A stretch of 30,758 bases of DNA from Chromera velia (GCA_018398765.1 JAHBMJ010005937.1:30001-60758), one strand, 5' to 3'; counted from the first letter of the stretch, positions 17,313 through 27,630 are shown. A program made the numbers and translations. Notes: generated from the letters alone by a model not told the origin.

Positions 17313-20038
17313 AATGCTGCAGTATCCTACACCTCCTGCTAGACGTCTCTGGGTGAAGGCGAGATAAAGAGCCTCGATGAAAGCTCCATGAGAGACAAGC
17401 AAGACTCGATCACCCGGTCTGTGGACGCCAGAGAGTTGGCGCACGACCTGCACCCAAGTTGTACATGAACAAGAAATGCAATGAGTGCATGGAGTCTGTG
17501 TGCAGTCGTGTTGAGGAACTGACTGCAGCAACAGAACTAATTCGAGTGGAGACAATCTGGAAAAAACCAAAAAACAAAGAGCGAGGTGCTCTCTGCAGCC
17601 AAATAAAGCTGCCGATCGAATTGCGACCTAACTGCATGTCTTTCATGCCGTTCCTCCCGCTCCGACACAGCAGATGCGAAATACACATTTTTTTTGGTAC
17701 GCGCGTGCCCATCCATCCCATCTGCGTTCATCCTCCCTCAACTCACCTGCCGTGCCCTCTCTCTGAGGTCTTCCGCCCTCTCAACGAACACCGGCGCCCT
17801 CCCCCCCAGTGGCTGGTAGTCAGTGTCGACAAGAGAGTATCCCTGTGAGGAGGCTAAGTCAGTCGGGGAGAGAAGGAATCGAAAGGGGTCCTCGCGGGGG
17901 AACCAGGAGCGATTCAGCCACTCGGAGAGACATGGCTCCAGTCGGACGAGCACCGGTCTCTTTCTGTTCCTCTTTTCCTGATCTCCACTATCTGGATGAG
18001 AAGACGGGAGCGGGCGGGCAAAGGAGGGAGGCATAAGATCCGGACGCATCTCTTTTCTCCCACCTGTCCCCAAAGTGCTTTGACGGATTCCGCTCGACAG
18101 CCTCGGGTTACGATACGAAGATGCGGAGGAAGTTGTGTCAAAGCCACGTTTATCGTGTATCCTGCCGTCTTTCGGCCTTTCCATTCCAGTAGTTTCTCCT
18201 TCACGTGCTCTTTGATTGATGAACATTGCAGCGGTCTGCGCTGTCTGTACGCACCTCAGAAAGGGAGAGCTGTAGACGTGGGTGATGCCTGCATTGTATG
18301 CACATACATGCAAAAAAGCATACGAATACTCTGATACAGATGACGCGCCGACATAAACAGAACAGTCTGAGAATATGAATTTCTGACTAATAGCTCTGCA
18401 AAAAATGGGATAAAACTCTCAAATAGTGAGGCAGAGATAAAAACACAGGGCAGGCCACCAAGAGCTGGACACGAGGGACCGAAGAAAAATGTTCCTGCAT
18501 ACAGAGAGACCTACACACTTTCGGCGCTTCACACCACACACACACACACTCCCACACAAGCGCACGCGCAAGCGTACGCCAAAGAACAATCATACATAGA
18601 CTCATACAGATATACGTACGTACTGACACACATGTCCATCACATACATACGTACTGACAAGCATGTGTTCATGCACAAAGAGTCATGAACATGCGTATAC
18701 ACACACGCGCACGCGCACACACACATACTTTTACACACAGACGAAGAAAAAGAGACAGAAATAGAGAAAGGAAGGAAGGAAGGAAGGAAGGAAGGCAGAA
18801 AGAAAAGAAGGAAAGAAGGAAGGAAGGAAGGAAGGCAGAAAGAAAAGAAGGAAAGAAGGAAGGAAGGAAAGGAAAGGAAAGGAAAGGAAAGGAAAGAAAG
18901 GAAAGGAAAGGAAAGGAAAGAAAGGAAAGAAATGAGAAAAGGAAGGAAAGAAAAAAAAGAAAGAAAAAGAAAGAAAAAGAAAGAGAAAGAAAAAGAAAGA
19001 AAGAAAAAGAAAGAAAAAGAAAGAGAAAGAAAGAGAAAGAAAGAGAAAGAAAGAGAAAGAAAGAGAAAGAAAGAAAGAAAAAGAAAGAAAGAAAGAAAGA
19101 AAGCCAGACAGAAAGAAAGCCAGAAAGAAAGAGACAGACCGAAAGAGCGAAGGGAAAAAAAGAAAGGGGAAAAAGCAAGGAGGGGAAAAAAGAGGAGGGA
19201 GAGGAAGGAAGAAACAGAAAAGAAAGAGAAGGAAAAAGAAAGAGAAAAAGAGACAGAAAGATAAACAGACAGACTACATCTTTCTTCTTCCTCCCTTTTT
19301 TCATGTACACGAAGACAGACAGACTATATGACTTATTTTTTCTTTCTTACAGCCAGCCAGCCAGCCAGCCAGAAACAAAAGAAAGAACGTACGTGTGTGC
19401 GTACGAAAAGAAGAGAACGTAGGAAAGGAAAGGAGTGGAAAGGAAGGCTAACAAGCAAGCAACCAGGGAAGGATATGGGCCAGATAGAACGGTGCACAGT
19501 ATCGATCGCGAAAACCAAACACCACGCGAACCTTCATTGCTCAAATACTTTCCGAGATCCCTCGCCTGTCTGAATCCCCTTTCTGAGAGATAGGCGTCCT
19601 CGATCGAGTTGCCTTCCGTGTACCTCCAAGCTGGATCGACATGATCGATTCTCTCCTGCAGGTATGTTAATATTTCGTTGGTTTCAAAAACTGCTACGCG
19701 GGCACTGAAACGTCAAGTGAAGTCGCGTTCAGAAAAGGAGGCCCCGTCCAAAGTGACAAACAAGCGCCTGTAAAAATTTCTTATACTCATTGGAAGTTGA
19801 CCTCCACCCACCCACAAACGCAGAATCACAAATGCTAGGCAAGGGGGACGTGCATATGCCAGCAACACCCAGTATACCTTTTCATCATCTTACAGCAAAA
19901 CACACTGACCCCGTGCCGAGCTATGTAGAAAATTTTGGTCAGCGGGGCCAAGAGACTGTTCCTCTCTTCGTCATTTCCTTTCCTTTTCTCTTTTTCTTCC
20001 GCTCCTTGAGCCTTTCCTTGCCGTAAACTCTTCTCCAT
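17313..20038 (-). CDS. Histidine phosphatase superfamily protein (branch 1, UBASH3/Sts- or Tfc7-like), multi-exon, 3' end open
   Basis: Reads as one protein after splicing GT-AG introns. Exon 1 (20038-19910, 43 codons from ATG) ends IFYIARHG. Exon 2 (19655-19532) continues ERIDHVDPAW and DAYLSERGFRQARDLGKYL. Exon 3 (18288-17747) reads ITHVYSSPFLRCVQTAQTA, then LEPCLSEWLNRSWFP and SLVDTDYQPL. Exon 4 (from 17447) reads DRVLLVSHGAFIEALYLAF and GYCSI. Junction phases fit: 0, 1 and 0. RHG supplies the phosphoryl-accepting His (codon 19915-19913); the second catalytic His is in VSHGA (17390-17388). The family removes phosphate from small molecules or phosphotyrosine; the substrate is unknown here. 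Exon 3 has about 60-70 extra residues. They may be an insertion, or a hidden intron 18204-17992 with good GTGAAG and polypyrimidine-CAG sites in phase. GTGAGA directly after GYCSI may be the next donor; otherwise the frame runs to a TGA at 16845. Confidence 0.88.
17448..17746 (-). other. Intron between exons 3 and 4 of the phosphatase gene
   Basis: Donor CGGCAG|GTGAGT (consensus) and acceptor TTGGGTGCAG|GTCGTG, phase 0, 299 bp. Joined protein reads ERARQVVRQLSGVHRPGD. Confidence 0.88.
18289..19531 (-). other. Intron 2 of the phosphatase gene, containing a long purine/pyrimidine tract
   Basis: Donor GTTCGC after AATGAAG, acceptor ATGCAG before GCATCACC, phase 1, 1243 bp. The joined codon gives NEGITHVYSS. 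The intron holds the (GGAA)n/(GAAA)n tract at 18768-19265, a block of four to five AGCC (GGCT) repeats near 19352-19371, and (CA)n near 18535-18550 and 18700-18730. Frames within it (KERERK and similar) are repeats. Confidence 0.85.
18765..19265 (+). repeat. (GGAA)n to (GAAA)n purine tract
   Basis: About 500 bp, almost all purine on the plus strand, grading from GGAAGGAA through GGAAA to GAAAGAGA. It lies inside the phosphatase intron, where it is transcribed as a pyrimidine tract. Confidence 0.97.
19656..19909 (-). other. Intron 1 of the phosphatase gene
   Basis: Starts GTCAGTG after CACGGG and ends CCTGCAG before GAGAGAATC. 254 bp, phase 0. It splits the catalytic signature between RHG and ER, which is why the signature is not seen in any single open frame. 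Confidence 0.9.
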
Positions 20039-20640
20039 CTCCGATTTTCTGCCGTCTCCTTCCTAGACTCCACGTGACCCAATTGGCCGTCTCCTTTTGC
20101 AGCGTGTCGAACGGACCATTTAAAAAGGTCTCTCTGCCCAGAAAACGGTCAGTAGCTGGGTAAGCAGGAATGGGGGCTGATCGAGCTGATCGACGGAGCG
20201 CATCGAAGGAAGGTGCTTTGTTGAAGAACAATGGACTATAGACTAATACGGATGATCAGGAGGGCCGGGGCAATGCCGGGGCATGGCCGGGGCATCACCC
20301 CTGGTGTCCCCCCCCAAAAGTGAATGAACCTACTTTTTGGCTGGAAGCCTTGCCGCGCCGCCGCCCTGCATGTCATTTTTATAAATTCAGTTTCACGGCG
20401 GCTCCGCCGCCGCAAAAACCCCCGGGGTTAATTCAGCTTCTGGCGCGATTTTCTCTAGTAGAACATTCGAGATGAAAGATCTTTCCACCCATCTCCACCT
20501 CTCCACCCAAGAAAAGCAACAACAAGAAAGCGGTCGAAGTCGAGCGTTAAGGGAGCTCGTCCTGTGGTGAAAGATCGAATCTGACTGTGTTTTCTCCTGC
20601 CGTCTCCAGACGTCTCCGGCCGTCCCCGGCAAACTGTGGG
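20039..20640. other. Upstream region of the phosphatase gene, GC-rich patches
   Basis: Gene-free stretch 5' of the minus-strand gene. It contains three short tandem GCCGGGGCA units (20263-20298), a G/C hairpin GGCGGCTCCGCC near 20397-20408 and a TTTATAAATT word near 20380. Any promoter role is a guess; no element is firmly recognised. Confidence 0.4.
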
Positions 20641-20716
20641 AAACGGCGATCGAGTTTCCTCCCTTCTTTCCTTCGGAATCCTTTCTTCCTTCCTTCCTCC
20701 TTCTTCCTTCCTGGTG
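20640..20716. repeat. CTTCC-rich tract and shared head of the inverted hairpin modules
   Basis: CCCTTCTTTCCTTCGGAATC, then CTTCC repeats and GGTGCCCCC. The same series recurs at 20858-20916, so each hairpin module here has the same pyrimidine-rich neighbour: a direct duplication of about 200 bp. Confidence 0.85.
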
Positions 20717-20812
20717 CCCCCCCCCGATGATGATAGTGGTGTGCCTGCCACTGTCGGAGGGGGGCTGAGAGACATAAGAGGCACAAACAGGCAGACTCAG
20801 GTAGGAACTCTA
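20717..20812 (-). repeat. GC-rich hairpin module, copy 3 (inverted)
   Basis: On the minus strand reads CAGTGGCAGGCACACCACTA followed by TCATCATCGG and a G run, as in the copy at 8276-8359. Followed on the plus strand by AGTTCAGTCAGTCAG, so its (TGAC)n partner lies on the same side of the module as in copies 1 and 2. Confidence 0.85.
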
Positions 20813-20911
20813 GCAGTTCAGTCAGTCAGTGAGTCAGTCAATCAGTCCGCCAGTTTCTTCCCTTCTTTCCTTCGGAATCCTTTCTTCCTTCCTTCCTCCT
20901 TCTTCCTTCCT

Positions 20912-21012
20912 GGTGCCCCCCACAATGATAATAGTGGTGTGCCTCCACTGTCGGAGGGGGGTTTAGAGACACAGAGACACAAGCAGGCACACTCAGGTGG
21001 AACTCAGGCAGT
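20912..21012 (-). repeat. GC-rich hairpin module, copy 4 (inverted)
   Basis: Same core as copy 3 with small changes: ACAATGATAATAGTGGTGTG, then CCTCCACTGTCGGAGGGGGG. Leads directly into the large (GTCA)n array. Confidence 0.85.
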
Positions 21013-22165
21013 TCAGTCAATCAGTCAGTCAGTGAGTCAGTCAGTCAGTCAGTCAGTCAGTCAGTCAGTCAGTTAGTCAGTAAGTCAGTTAGTCAGTCAG
21101 TCAGTCAGTCAGTCAGTCAGTCAGTGACTCAGTCAATCAGTTAGTCAGTCAGCCTGTCAATCGATCAGTCAGCCAGTGAATCAATCAGTCAGTGAGTCAG
21201 TCAGTCAGTCAGTCAGTCAGTCAGTCAGTCCATCAGTCAGTCAGTAAGTTAGGCAGTATTTGGCAGTCAGTCGATCAGTCAGTCAGTATATTAGACAGAC
21301 AGGCAGGCAAGCTGATGGACAGGCAGTCAGTCAGTTCGTCGATCAGTCAGTCACTCACTGACAAACAGTCAATCAGTCAGCCAATCACTCAGTCAGTCAG
21401 TATATTAGACAGACAGACAGACAGGCAGTCAGTCAGTGAGTAAATCAATAAGTCAGTCACTCAGTCAGTGAAGCAGTCAGTCAGTCAGTCAGTCAGTCAG
21501 TCAGTATATCAGACAGGCAGGCAAGCAGGCAGATACAGGCAGCTAGATAGGAAGTCAGTCAGTCATTCAATCAGGCAGTCAGTCAGTGAGTCAGTCAATA
21601 AGTCAGTCACTCAGTCAGTGAAGCAGTCAGTCAGTCAGTCAGTATATCAGACAGGCAGGCAAGCAGGCAGATGCAGGCAGCTAGATAGGAAGTCAGTCAG
21701 TCATTCAATCAGGCAGTCAGTCAGTGAGTCAGTCAATAAGTCAGTCACTCAGTCAGTGAAGCAGTCAGTCAATCAGTCAGTCAGTCAGTATATCAAACAG
21801 GCAGACAAGCAGGCAGATGCAGGCAGCTAGATAGGAAGTCAGTCAGTCATTCAATCAGGCAGTCAGTCAGTGAGTCAGTCAATAAGTCAGTCACTCAGTC
21901 AGTGAAGCAGTCAGTCAGTCAGTCAGTCAGTCAGTATATCAGACAGGCAGGCAAGCAGGCAGGTGCAGGCAGCTAGACAGGAAGTCAGTCAGTCATTCAA
22001 TCAGGCAGTCAGTCAGTGAGTCAGTCAATCAGTCAGTCACTCAGTCGGTGAAGCAGTCAGTCAGTCAGTCAGTATATCAGACAAGCAGGCAAGCAGGCAG
22101 CTAGAGAGGAAGTCAGTCAGTCAGTCATTCAATCAGGCAGTCAGTCAGTAAGTTAGCGTAAGTTA
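21013..22165. repeat. (GTCA)n array with a 138/146-bp higher-order repeat
   Basis: GTCA tetranucleotides throughout. From 21500 a higher-order unit is set off by AGTATATCAGACAGGCAGGC, followed by AGCAGGCAG and CTAGATAGGAAGTC. Starts lie at 21503, 21641, 21787, 21933 and 22071: spacing 138, 146, 146 and 138 bp, differing by two tetranucleotides. Frames rich in SQSV are artefacts. Confidence 0.95.
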
Positions 22166-22169
22166 GTCA

Positions 22170-22219
22170 ATCATCCTTTACGTGTGTATGTTTATGTGTG
22201 TGAATGAATGAATATGTGA

Positions 22220-22258
<39 letters not shown>

Positions 22259-22385
22259 TGTGTGAGTGTGTGAATGTTTCTATGTAGTGTATTTGTATGT
22301 GTGTTTATGTGAGTGTATGTTTGTGTTTGTGTTGTATGTAGCGTGTATGTGTGTGTCTGTGCGTGTATGTGTGTGTATATATTTG
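22170..22385. repeat. (GT)n microsatellite
   Basis: TGTG/TATG/AATG repeats with a near-pure GT core at 22226-22264. Confidence 0.95.
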
Positions 22386-22650
22386 CAGTTGGGTCGAACA
22401 AATGTGTAAGGGGGGGCTACAGAGGAGGAGGGCAGACTGGCGTCACATGACTTGTCAGGTTTTACAAGGGCGCTTTTCAACTTGGCCAGGGTGAAAGGGA
22501 TTGAGAATCAAGGATCCAATGAAAGGGTTCATGTTCGTAGCATGAATTTCCATCTTTCTGTGGTTCATTCGTTCTGTGAGTATATTTGCAGGTCGGGTCG
22601 GACACCTGTGTAGGGGGGGGCTGCAGGGAAGGATAGCGGACTGGCTTCTA
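22376..22650. repeat. Pair of diverged direct repeats about 204 bp apart
   Basis: TATATTTGCAG.T.GGGTCG, then TGTGTAAGGGGGGGCTACAG at 22378-22440, repeated as TATATTTGCAGGTCGGGTCG and TGTGTAGGGGGGGGCTGCAG at 22580-22650. Continues the pattern of duplications of about 200 bp here (see 22689 and 22889). Confidence 0.7.
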
Positions 22651-22684
22651 CAGAGATGCCGCATCGTACATCTGTTTTTTGTCA

Positions 22685-22925
22685 ACATAAAGAAGGCGTT
22701 CAAGGCAGCAATAGGTTTATATTAGAAGGTTTTACCGTCTTAATTTCAGCTTCTATCTCATTATAATTCAAAAGTTATGAATATTTATTTTCTTGGGTAT
22801 AAAGTTGGATCAGTTATGCATAGCAAACCTAACTGCATTTCTAGTCTGAAAAAATATTTTACACTTTCACACTTTTTTTCTCTAGATCAAAAAAGCATTT
22901 CAACATGGTAATAGGTTTATGTTGA
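22685..22925 (+). repeat. Partial copy of the Penelope-flanking repeat (unit D) inside a 200-bp duplication
   Basis: TTAGAAGGTTTTACCGTCTT, AATTTCAGCTTCTA and ATTCAAAAGTTATGA at 22722-22782 match units B and C. It lies between two copies of AATAGGTTTAT (22710 and 22910) preceded by similar AAAGAAGGCGTTCAAGG / AAAAAGCATTTCAACATGG words, a 200-bp direct duplication. Confidence 0.7.
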
Positions 22926-22929
22926 TTGA

Positions 22930-23590
22930 TTGATAGGTTCCGCACTAGGCCTTCCCGCTATGTCTATCTGTTGCCAGAGCTAGCAGGGCGGGGCGTTCCT
23001 TAGCTAGGCTAAGATATCAGACCCCGCCCTCAGGGCCTGCCAGAGCTGTCTGCTCTGGCTGCTAACGCTTGACTGTTCATTTTCTTCGGCCGCTGCTCTT
23101 GCCCCTAATAGGCTTTCAGGTCTGAAGATCGATTTGATACGATATGTGACAAGGGCTCGCTCGCTTCTCTTATTCGCTTTATCTATCTTCTTCTGTGAAT
23201 TCCCTCTTCCCCATCCTATGGCTCCTTCTGTTGCCTCTAAGCAATTGATGGTTTCTTCATATTCCTCCGTCAATCTTCCGATCGCCTTCTGCCTTCCAGT
23301 GATGATTGTCGCATATCTTGCTGCCAGTGTATCCCCCTCTAAGTGTCCATACCTCCCTGGATACTCCTCAAAGACCCTCTTTCTGAAGGACGTCCATCCC
23401 AGAAAATGGTCCACTGCAGCACATCTTTCATTTAACAAAAAATAAAACAGCGACGAGTTATCTCTTTCTCCTTCCCCTCCCCTGGGACCATGCTCTTTTT
23501 CGTTTGCCTTCTTAGCTCTTCCTTCCATCTTGCTGTCCCACCTTTGTTTTATTTTCCTGTACATCTCCGCATCTATGAACCAAGGCGATA
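22930..23590 (-). mobile_element. 5'-truncated LINE, copy 2 (C-terminal extension only)
   Basis: On the minus strand, coding sequence enters abruptly from a GATAT satellite at about 23590, reads FIDAEMYRKIKQRW and continues with LFYFLLNERCAAVDHFL, SFRKRVFEEYPGRYG, EEYEETINCLEAT and ALVTYRIKSIFR to a stop at 23004. It aligns with the tail of copy 1 (14290-14800). The 3' side ends with AACCTATCAATCAATCAAC, again short tandem repeats. No RT part is present, so it is a typical 5'-truncated insertion. Confidence 0.75.
23004..23590 (-). pseudogene. LINE C-terminal domain fragment (open frame retained)
   Basis: About 190 codons without a stop. It is the better preserved of the two copies of the LINE C-terminal extension and shows which residues are shared: LF.FL.NE..AVD.FL, F..RVF.E.PGR, a charged helical middle and YRI.SIFR. 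The basic, helix-rich composition suggests RNA or DNA binding, but the role is unknown. As a 5'-truncated fragment it lacks a proper start; the ATG at 23564 is internal to the domain. Confidence 0.65.
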
Positions 23591-23815
23591 TGACATATCC
23601 GGATATGATAATATGAGAGGCGATATGAGTCTTATATCTGGTTCCATATCACCCATATCACAGATATGGGGATATACGATATGACTATCTAATATACAGA
23701 TATGAGGCGATATGGTTATATCTGATAGTACATATCTCGATATGTTATATCTCTTCATATCGATATGGTCATATCTGTCTGTAGATCTTCATATCTCTGA
23801 TATGGTATAACTGTA
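23584..23815. repeat. GATAT-type satellite, block 1
   Basis: Repeats of (C/G)ATATG, ATATCGATATGG, CATATC and GGCGATATG, many self-complementary. Related to 29917-30215 and to the TATCG blocks. It forms the 5' border of LINE copy 2. Confidence 0.9.
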
Positions 23816-23819
23816 TAAC

Positions 23820-23960
23820 ATACACCCATGCATGGGGTGGCCGTGCCGGCCGACCTCCGCCACGGGCGGCAGGCCCATGCCGCTACCGCACACGCGGCCG
23901 GCTGTGCCACTATGCATGGGCCCGTGCGGAAACCAACACTTTCTGGGGCCGTGCACTCTT
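23820..23960. repeat. GC-rich island, similar in style to 29113-29290
   Basis: About 130 bp of strikingly GC-rich DNA with ATGCATGG/CCATGC palindromes and GGCCGGC words, embedded in AT-rich satellite. The island at 29113-29290 has the same kind of words (CATGCATGC, GGGGCC, GGCATGCC). Possibly an old dispersed repeat; no gene. Confidence 0.5.
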
Positions 23961-24000
23961 GAAATCCCAATCGCCTGCCAGTGATCTACCTCCATTAATT

Positions 24001-24530
24001 CTATCTCTGATGCTGTCTTATAGCCTGTGGATGGCACTGGATGCCTGTAGCAGTACTGAGCAGAGTATGGATTGATAAAATGGCATCATTTTGCTTGTTT
24101 AAGCTCAGACAGATCGTGTCTATAGCTACGAAATACAGTCTTATGGCTCTGTTAATGCACTTCGACGCGTTTGGCAGTTGCAGCCCAGGACACTTAGGAG
24201 GTGCCTCCTGAACAACATCTCTTGTTTTCTCTAGGAGGCCGTAGAATCGATTCCTAACAATTTTTCCTAAGGCCTTTTGTCTATTGTTATCCTCCAAAGG
24301 TAGCGGGATAAGTCTCTACCAGTGGTATGTCTGTTGGTTGTGGGAGGGCGAGACGGTTTTGACATCTTGTTGTGGAGAAAAGGTGTCTCTCGGTTACTGA
24401 TCGACCTCCAGCTTCCCCGGTAAGTGGTTGTGTCCTGCTCTTTCCCTCGAGGCAGGATTATATGAGTGTTGGGCAGTATTCCTGTATGCTGGATGCAGGT
24501 TTGAGGCACTCTGACATTTTTTCTCATCAA
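24001..24530 (-). CDS. Coding-like minus-strand segment, two overlapping frames, unrecognised
   Basis: Two frames (24530-24267 and 24297-24001) join across a short overlap. They include TGILPNTHIILPRGKEQ, then KALGKIVRNRFYGLLEKTRD, AAPP-like Pro-rich residues and NRAIRLYFVAIDTI. IILPRGK and KIVRNRFYGLLE faintly recall the region before motif A of LINE reverse transcriptases, but no diagnostic RT motif follows. It could be a decayed element or an exon. One frame change between the two parts would be required. Confidence 0.25.
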
Positions 24531-25115
24531 GACAGGCCCTCATGCTGACAGAAAGGAGACTTCTCATCAGTTCCAGAACGCAAACAGTGAGTGTATCCTC
24601 CCCCCACTTGATGTTTCTCTTCTTTTTCCTCGCTCCTCATCCACACAAAAGCGAGGCAAATATTTTTCTTTATGAGACGGACCCTTGTGCAGACAGAAAA
24701 CAGACTCCTCATCAGTTCCAGAGCACAAACAGTGAGTATATCCTCCCCCAACTTGACGTCTCTCTTCCTTTTCCTCGCTCCCCATCCACACAACAGCGAG
24801 ACAAATATTTTTCTTTGTGAGACGGACCTTTGTGCAGACAGACAACAGACTCCTCATCAGTTCCAGAGCACAAACAGTGAGTGTATCCTCCTCCAACTTG
24901 ACGTCTCTCTAAGACTTCCTTTTTTTCGCTCCCCATCCACACAACAGCGAGGGAAATATTTTTTTTTGTGAGACAGACCCTCGTGCAGAGAGAAAGCAGA
25001 CTCCTCATCAGTTCCAGAACATAAACAGTGAGTGTATCCTCCTCAAACTTGACGTCTCTCTTCCTTTTCTTCTCTCCCTATCCATACAATAGCAAGGCAA
25101 ACATTCTCCTTAGCG
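24530..25115 (+). repeat. 146-bp minisatellite, array 2 (about 4 units)
   Basis: The landmark CAGTGAGTGTATCCTCC (and variants) occurs at 24585, 24730, 24875 and 25026: spacing 145, 145 and 151 bp. The unit is the same as array 1 (GAGACAGACCCT, CTCATCAGTTCCAGA, AACTTGACGTCTCTC), diverged by roughly 15-20 percent by eye. As in array 1, the last unit runs via AGCGAGACCTTCCTTCC into (CTTC)n. Confidence 0.93.
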
Positions 25116-25116
25116 A

Positions 25117-25735
<619 letters not shown>

Positions 25736-25975
25736 CTGTCGCAGCCTGAGGCTTTAATTTGCAGTCTGATTGTTGAAGAGATTAAACAAAACACTTTGAA
25801 GGAAATGAAGAGTTGAAGAGTTTTGAAAAAGATTGAAGAGATTCAAAGTTGAAGAGATTGAAGAGATTCATTAATAATATCGCTGTGAGACTCAGGCTCG
25901 AGCTTAGGTTGACAGTGAAAGACTTGAAGAGGATTTATTTTATTTTTCTGGTAGAGATGATATCCCCCTTTCCTT
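25736..25975. other. Short unassigned stretch with GAAGAGATT repeats
   Basis: TTGAAGAGATT/TTGAAGAG occurs about seven times between 25771 and 25870. No gene. Confidence 0.6.
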
Positions 25976-26096
25976 CCTTTCCTTCCAACCTTTCCTTCCT
26001 TCCTTTTACTTCCTTCCTTCCCCTTCCCTTCCTTCCTCTTCCGCTCCTTCCTTTCTTCATTTCCTTTCCTTTCCTTCCTTTCTCCCCTCCTTCCCC
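25976..26096 (+). repeat. (CCTT)n tract
   Basis: CCTTCCTT/TTTCCTTCC repeats ending directly at the left 48-bp inverted repeat. Confidence 0.95.
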
Positions 26097-26144
26097 AGGC
26101 TTGTGCCTTTAAAAGTGGACTTTTGCCCTCAAGTCGGACTTTTA
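26097..26144 (+). repeat. Left arm of a 48-bp inverted repeat pair
   Basis: AGGCTTGTGCC, AAAAGTGGACTTTTGCCC and TCAAGTCGGACTTTTA. Complementary to 29786-29833 with 46 of 48 matches. It is preceded by CCCC; the right arm is followed by CCCC. Confidence 0.9.
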
Positions 26145-26485
26145 TCTTAACTCATTCAAAAAAGCCTAAATTCTAGCTTAAATTTGAAATTTTCCACCTA
26201 ATACCCTATAATTGAGAATGAAAGAGATGATCATACATTATTTATTCATCAACTAATTATTTATAAAAAATATATAATATGACTATATCAGTCATATACA
26301 ATGTGGCACATTTTGTAGAAACTAATACACTGTCATGCAATTTTAAATTCCTTTGAAATCTAGTTTATCTGGACTGAGTGGTTTATGGTGGTTTAAACCA
26401 ATCAAAAGTGAATTATAAACATTTTTTTTACAAAATATTTAATAGTCTATTAATTAGTAATTAAAAACTAGAAAACTGCTTTATC
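26145..26485. other. AT-rich stretch without genes
   Basis: Poly-A/T words and TTATTTATAAAAAATATATAA-like runs; ATATGACTATATCAGTCATAT at 26277-26297 is a near-perfect palindrome. No open frame of note. Confidence 0.6.
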
Positions 26486-26530
26486 AGATGATTAGTGATT
26501 AGTGATTAGTGGTACCTTAGAACACTATGA
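26486..26530 (-). repeat. LINE 3'-terminal motif, isolated copy (minus strand)
   Basis: On the minus strand GTTCTAAGGTACCACTAATC is followed by two more CACTAATC units. It matches GCTCTAGGGCACCACTAATC at the end of LINE copy 1. Upstream (higher coordinates on this strand) no LINE coding sequence is visible, so only the extreme 3' end is present or recognisable. Confidence 0.55.
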
Positions 26531-27586
26531 TCCAACTCAGATCCGTGCTTTAAGTGCTAAACAAATTAAATTTTTGAATTATTTTTTATAAATGCATGTC
26601 ACTAAATTTTTTAAAAAGAAGCCGGCCTGGGATTTAACTTCAAAACAGTTTACGCACACCCAGCTCTATAGTGCGCGCGTGTCGAACCCAGCAGCTGACA
26701 CAAGTGTTTCAAAGTTAAATGTTTCGGCACAGTTTAGCTGTCATTTACATGCATGTGCATGGAAACACGTAAACTTCAAGCAAAAATGACACCCCAGGCT
26801 GGGGGTTGTATCTAAAGCAAATCCCATTGGCGCAGGTCGTTGCTTATCGATCTGGAACTTTCAAATCAGGAAGGAATGCAGCTGCATACATACCATCACA
26901 CAAGATTCATACGGTTTAAACTAATGGCATAGCGATTGGAAAGGAAAGAGTAATTCAAATGGCAATAGAGAGAAAAGAAAGGTGCATGATTTCAGCGGAG
27001 GATTTCCTCCAGTGAGAAGTCAAAAAGAGAAGAAAGAGACAGAAAAAAGACTCCAAGAGAGAAGAAAAAAAGAAGGGGGGAGGAGAGCAGGTAAAAAGAG
27101 CTTGGCTAGGGAGCTTTGGGGATATAGAAAGAGGAGGGGATAGTCACTATAGGGAGGAGAGAAGCGAGTCCAAAGAGGAAGTCGCAGTCGAGAGTCTGCA
27201 TGACGGGATTGAGAGAAAGAAAAACGGAGCAAACGTACACAGGATTGAGACAATTTAAAGAAGAGATAAATGGAGAAAAACAAAAGAGAAAACAAAGATG
27301 AAACAGGGAGGAAGGAGAAATACTGGGAGAAGGCGGAAAGGGAGGTGCCAAGAAGACTCCGAGTCGATGTCAGAGCAAAGACGGAGGGACAGATAGAGAG
27401 AGATATAGGGAGAGAAGGGGAGGGAAGGAGAGGAGAAAGAAGTCAAACAGACAATGATGTATACACATAACTAAACATGCTTGCGTCAGCTTGTGGACAC
27501 CGGCATACATCGACACAGACACAGATACACACGGACACGTACGGTCATGGATGCATACACCCACACCCACACACATACATACATAT

Positions 27587-27590
<4 letters not shown>
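26531..27590. other. Unassigned stretch, purine-rich in its second half
   Basis: 26531-26990 is single-copy-looking with no supported frame. 26990-27460 is strongly A/G-rich on the plus strand (GAGAGAAG, AAAGAGAC, GGGGAGG), so frames there are low complexity. (CA)-type words start at 27500. No RNA gene seen. Confidence 0.55.

Positions 27591-27630
<40 letters not shown>

Noticed and set aside
18669-19422. 245-codon Lys/Glu/Arg-rich frame and its Phe/Ser-rich complement
   Set aside because: Encoded by the GGAA/GAAA tract inside the phosphatase intron.
20813-22150. Long frames encoding SQSVSQSV repeats
   Set aside because: They are translations of (GTCA)n; three tetranucleotides make twelve bases, so stops are avoided without selection.
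24545-25020. CTGATGAG (minus strand) in each unit of minisatellite array 2 as a ribozyme core
   Set aside because: No GAAA follows at the right distance with stem pairing, and array 1 reads CTGCTGAG at the same place.
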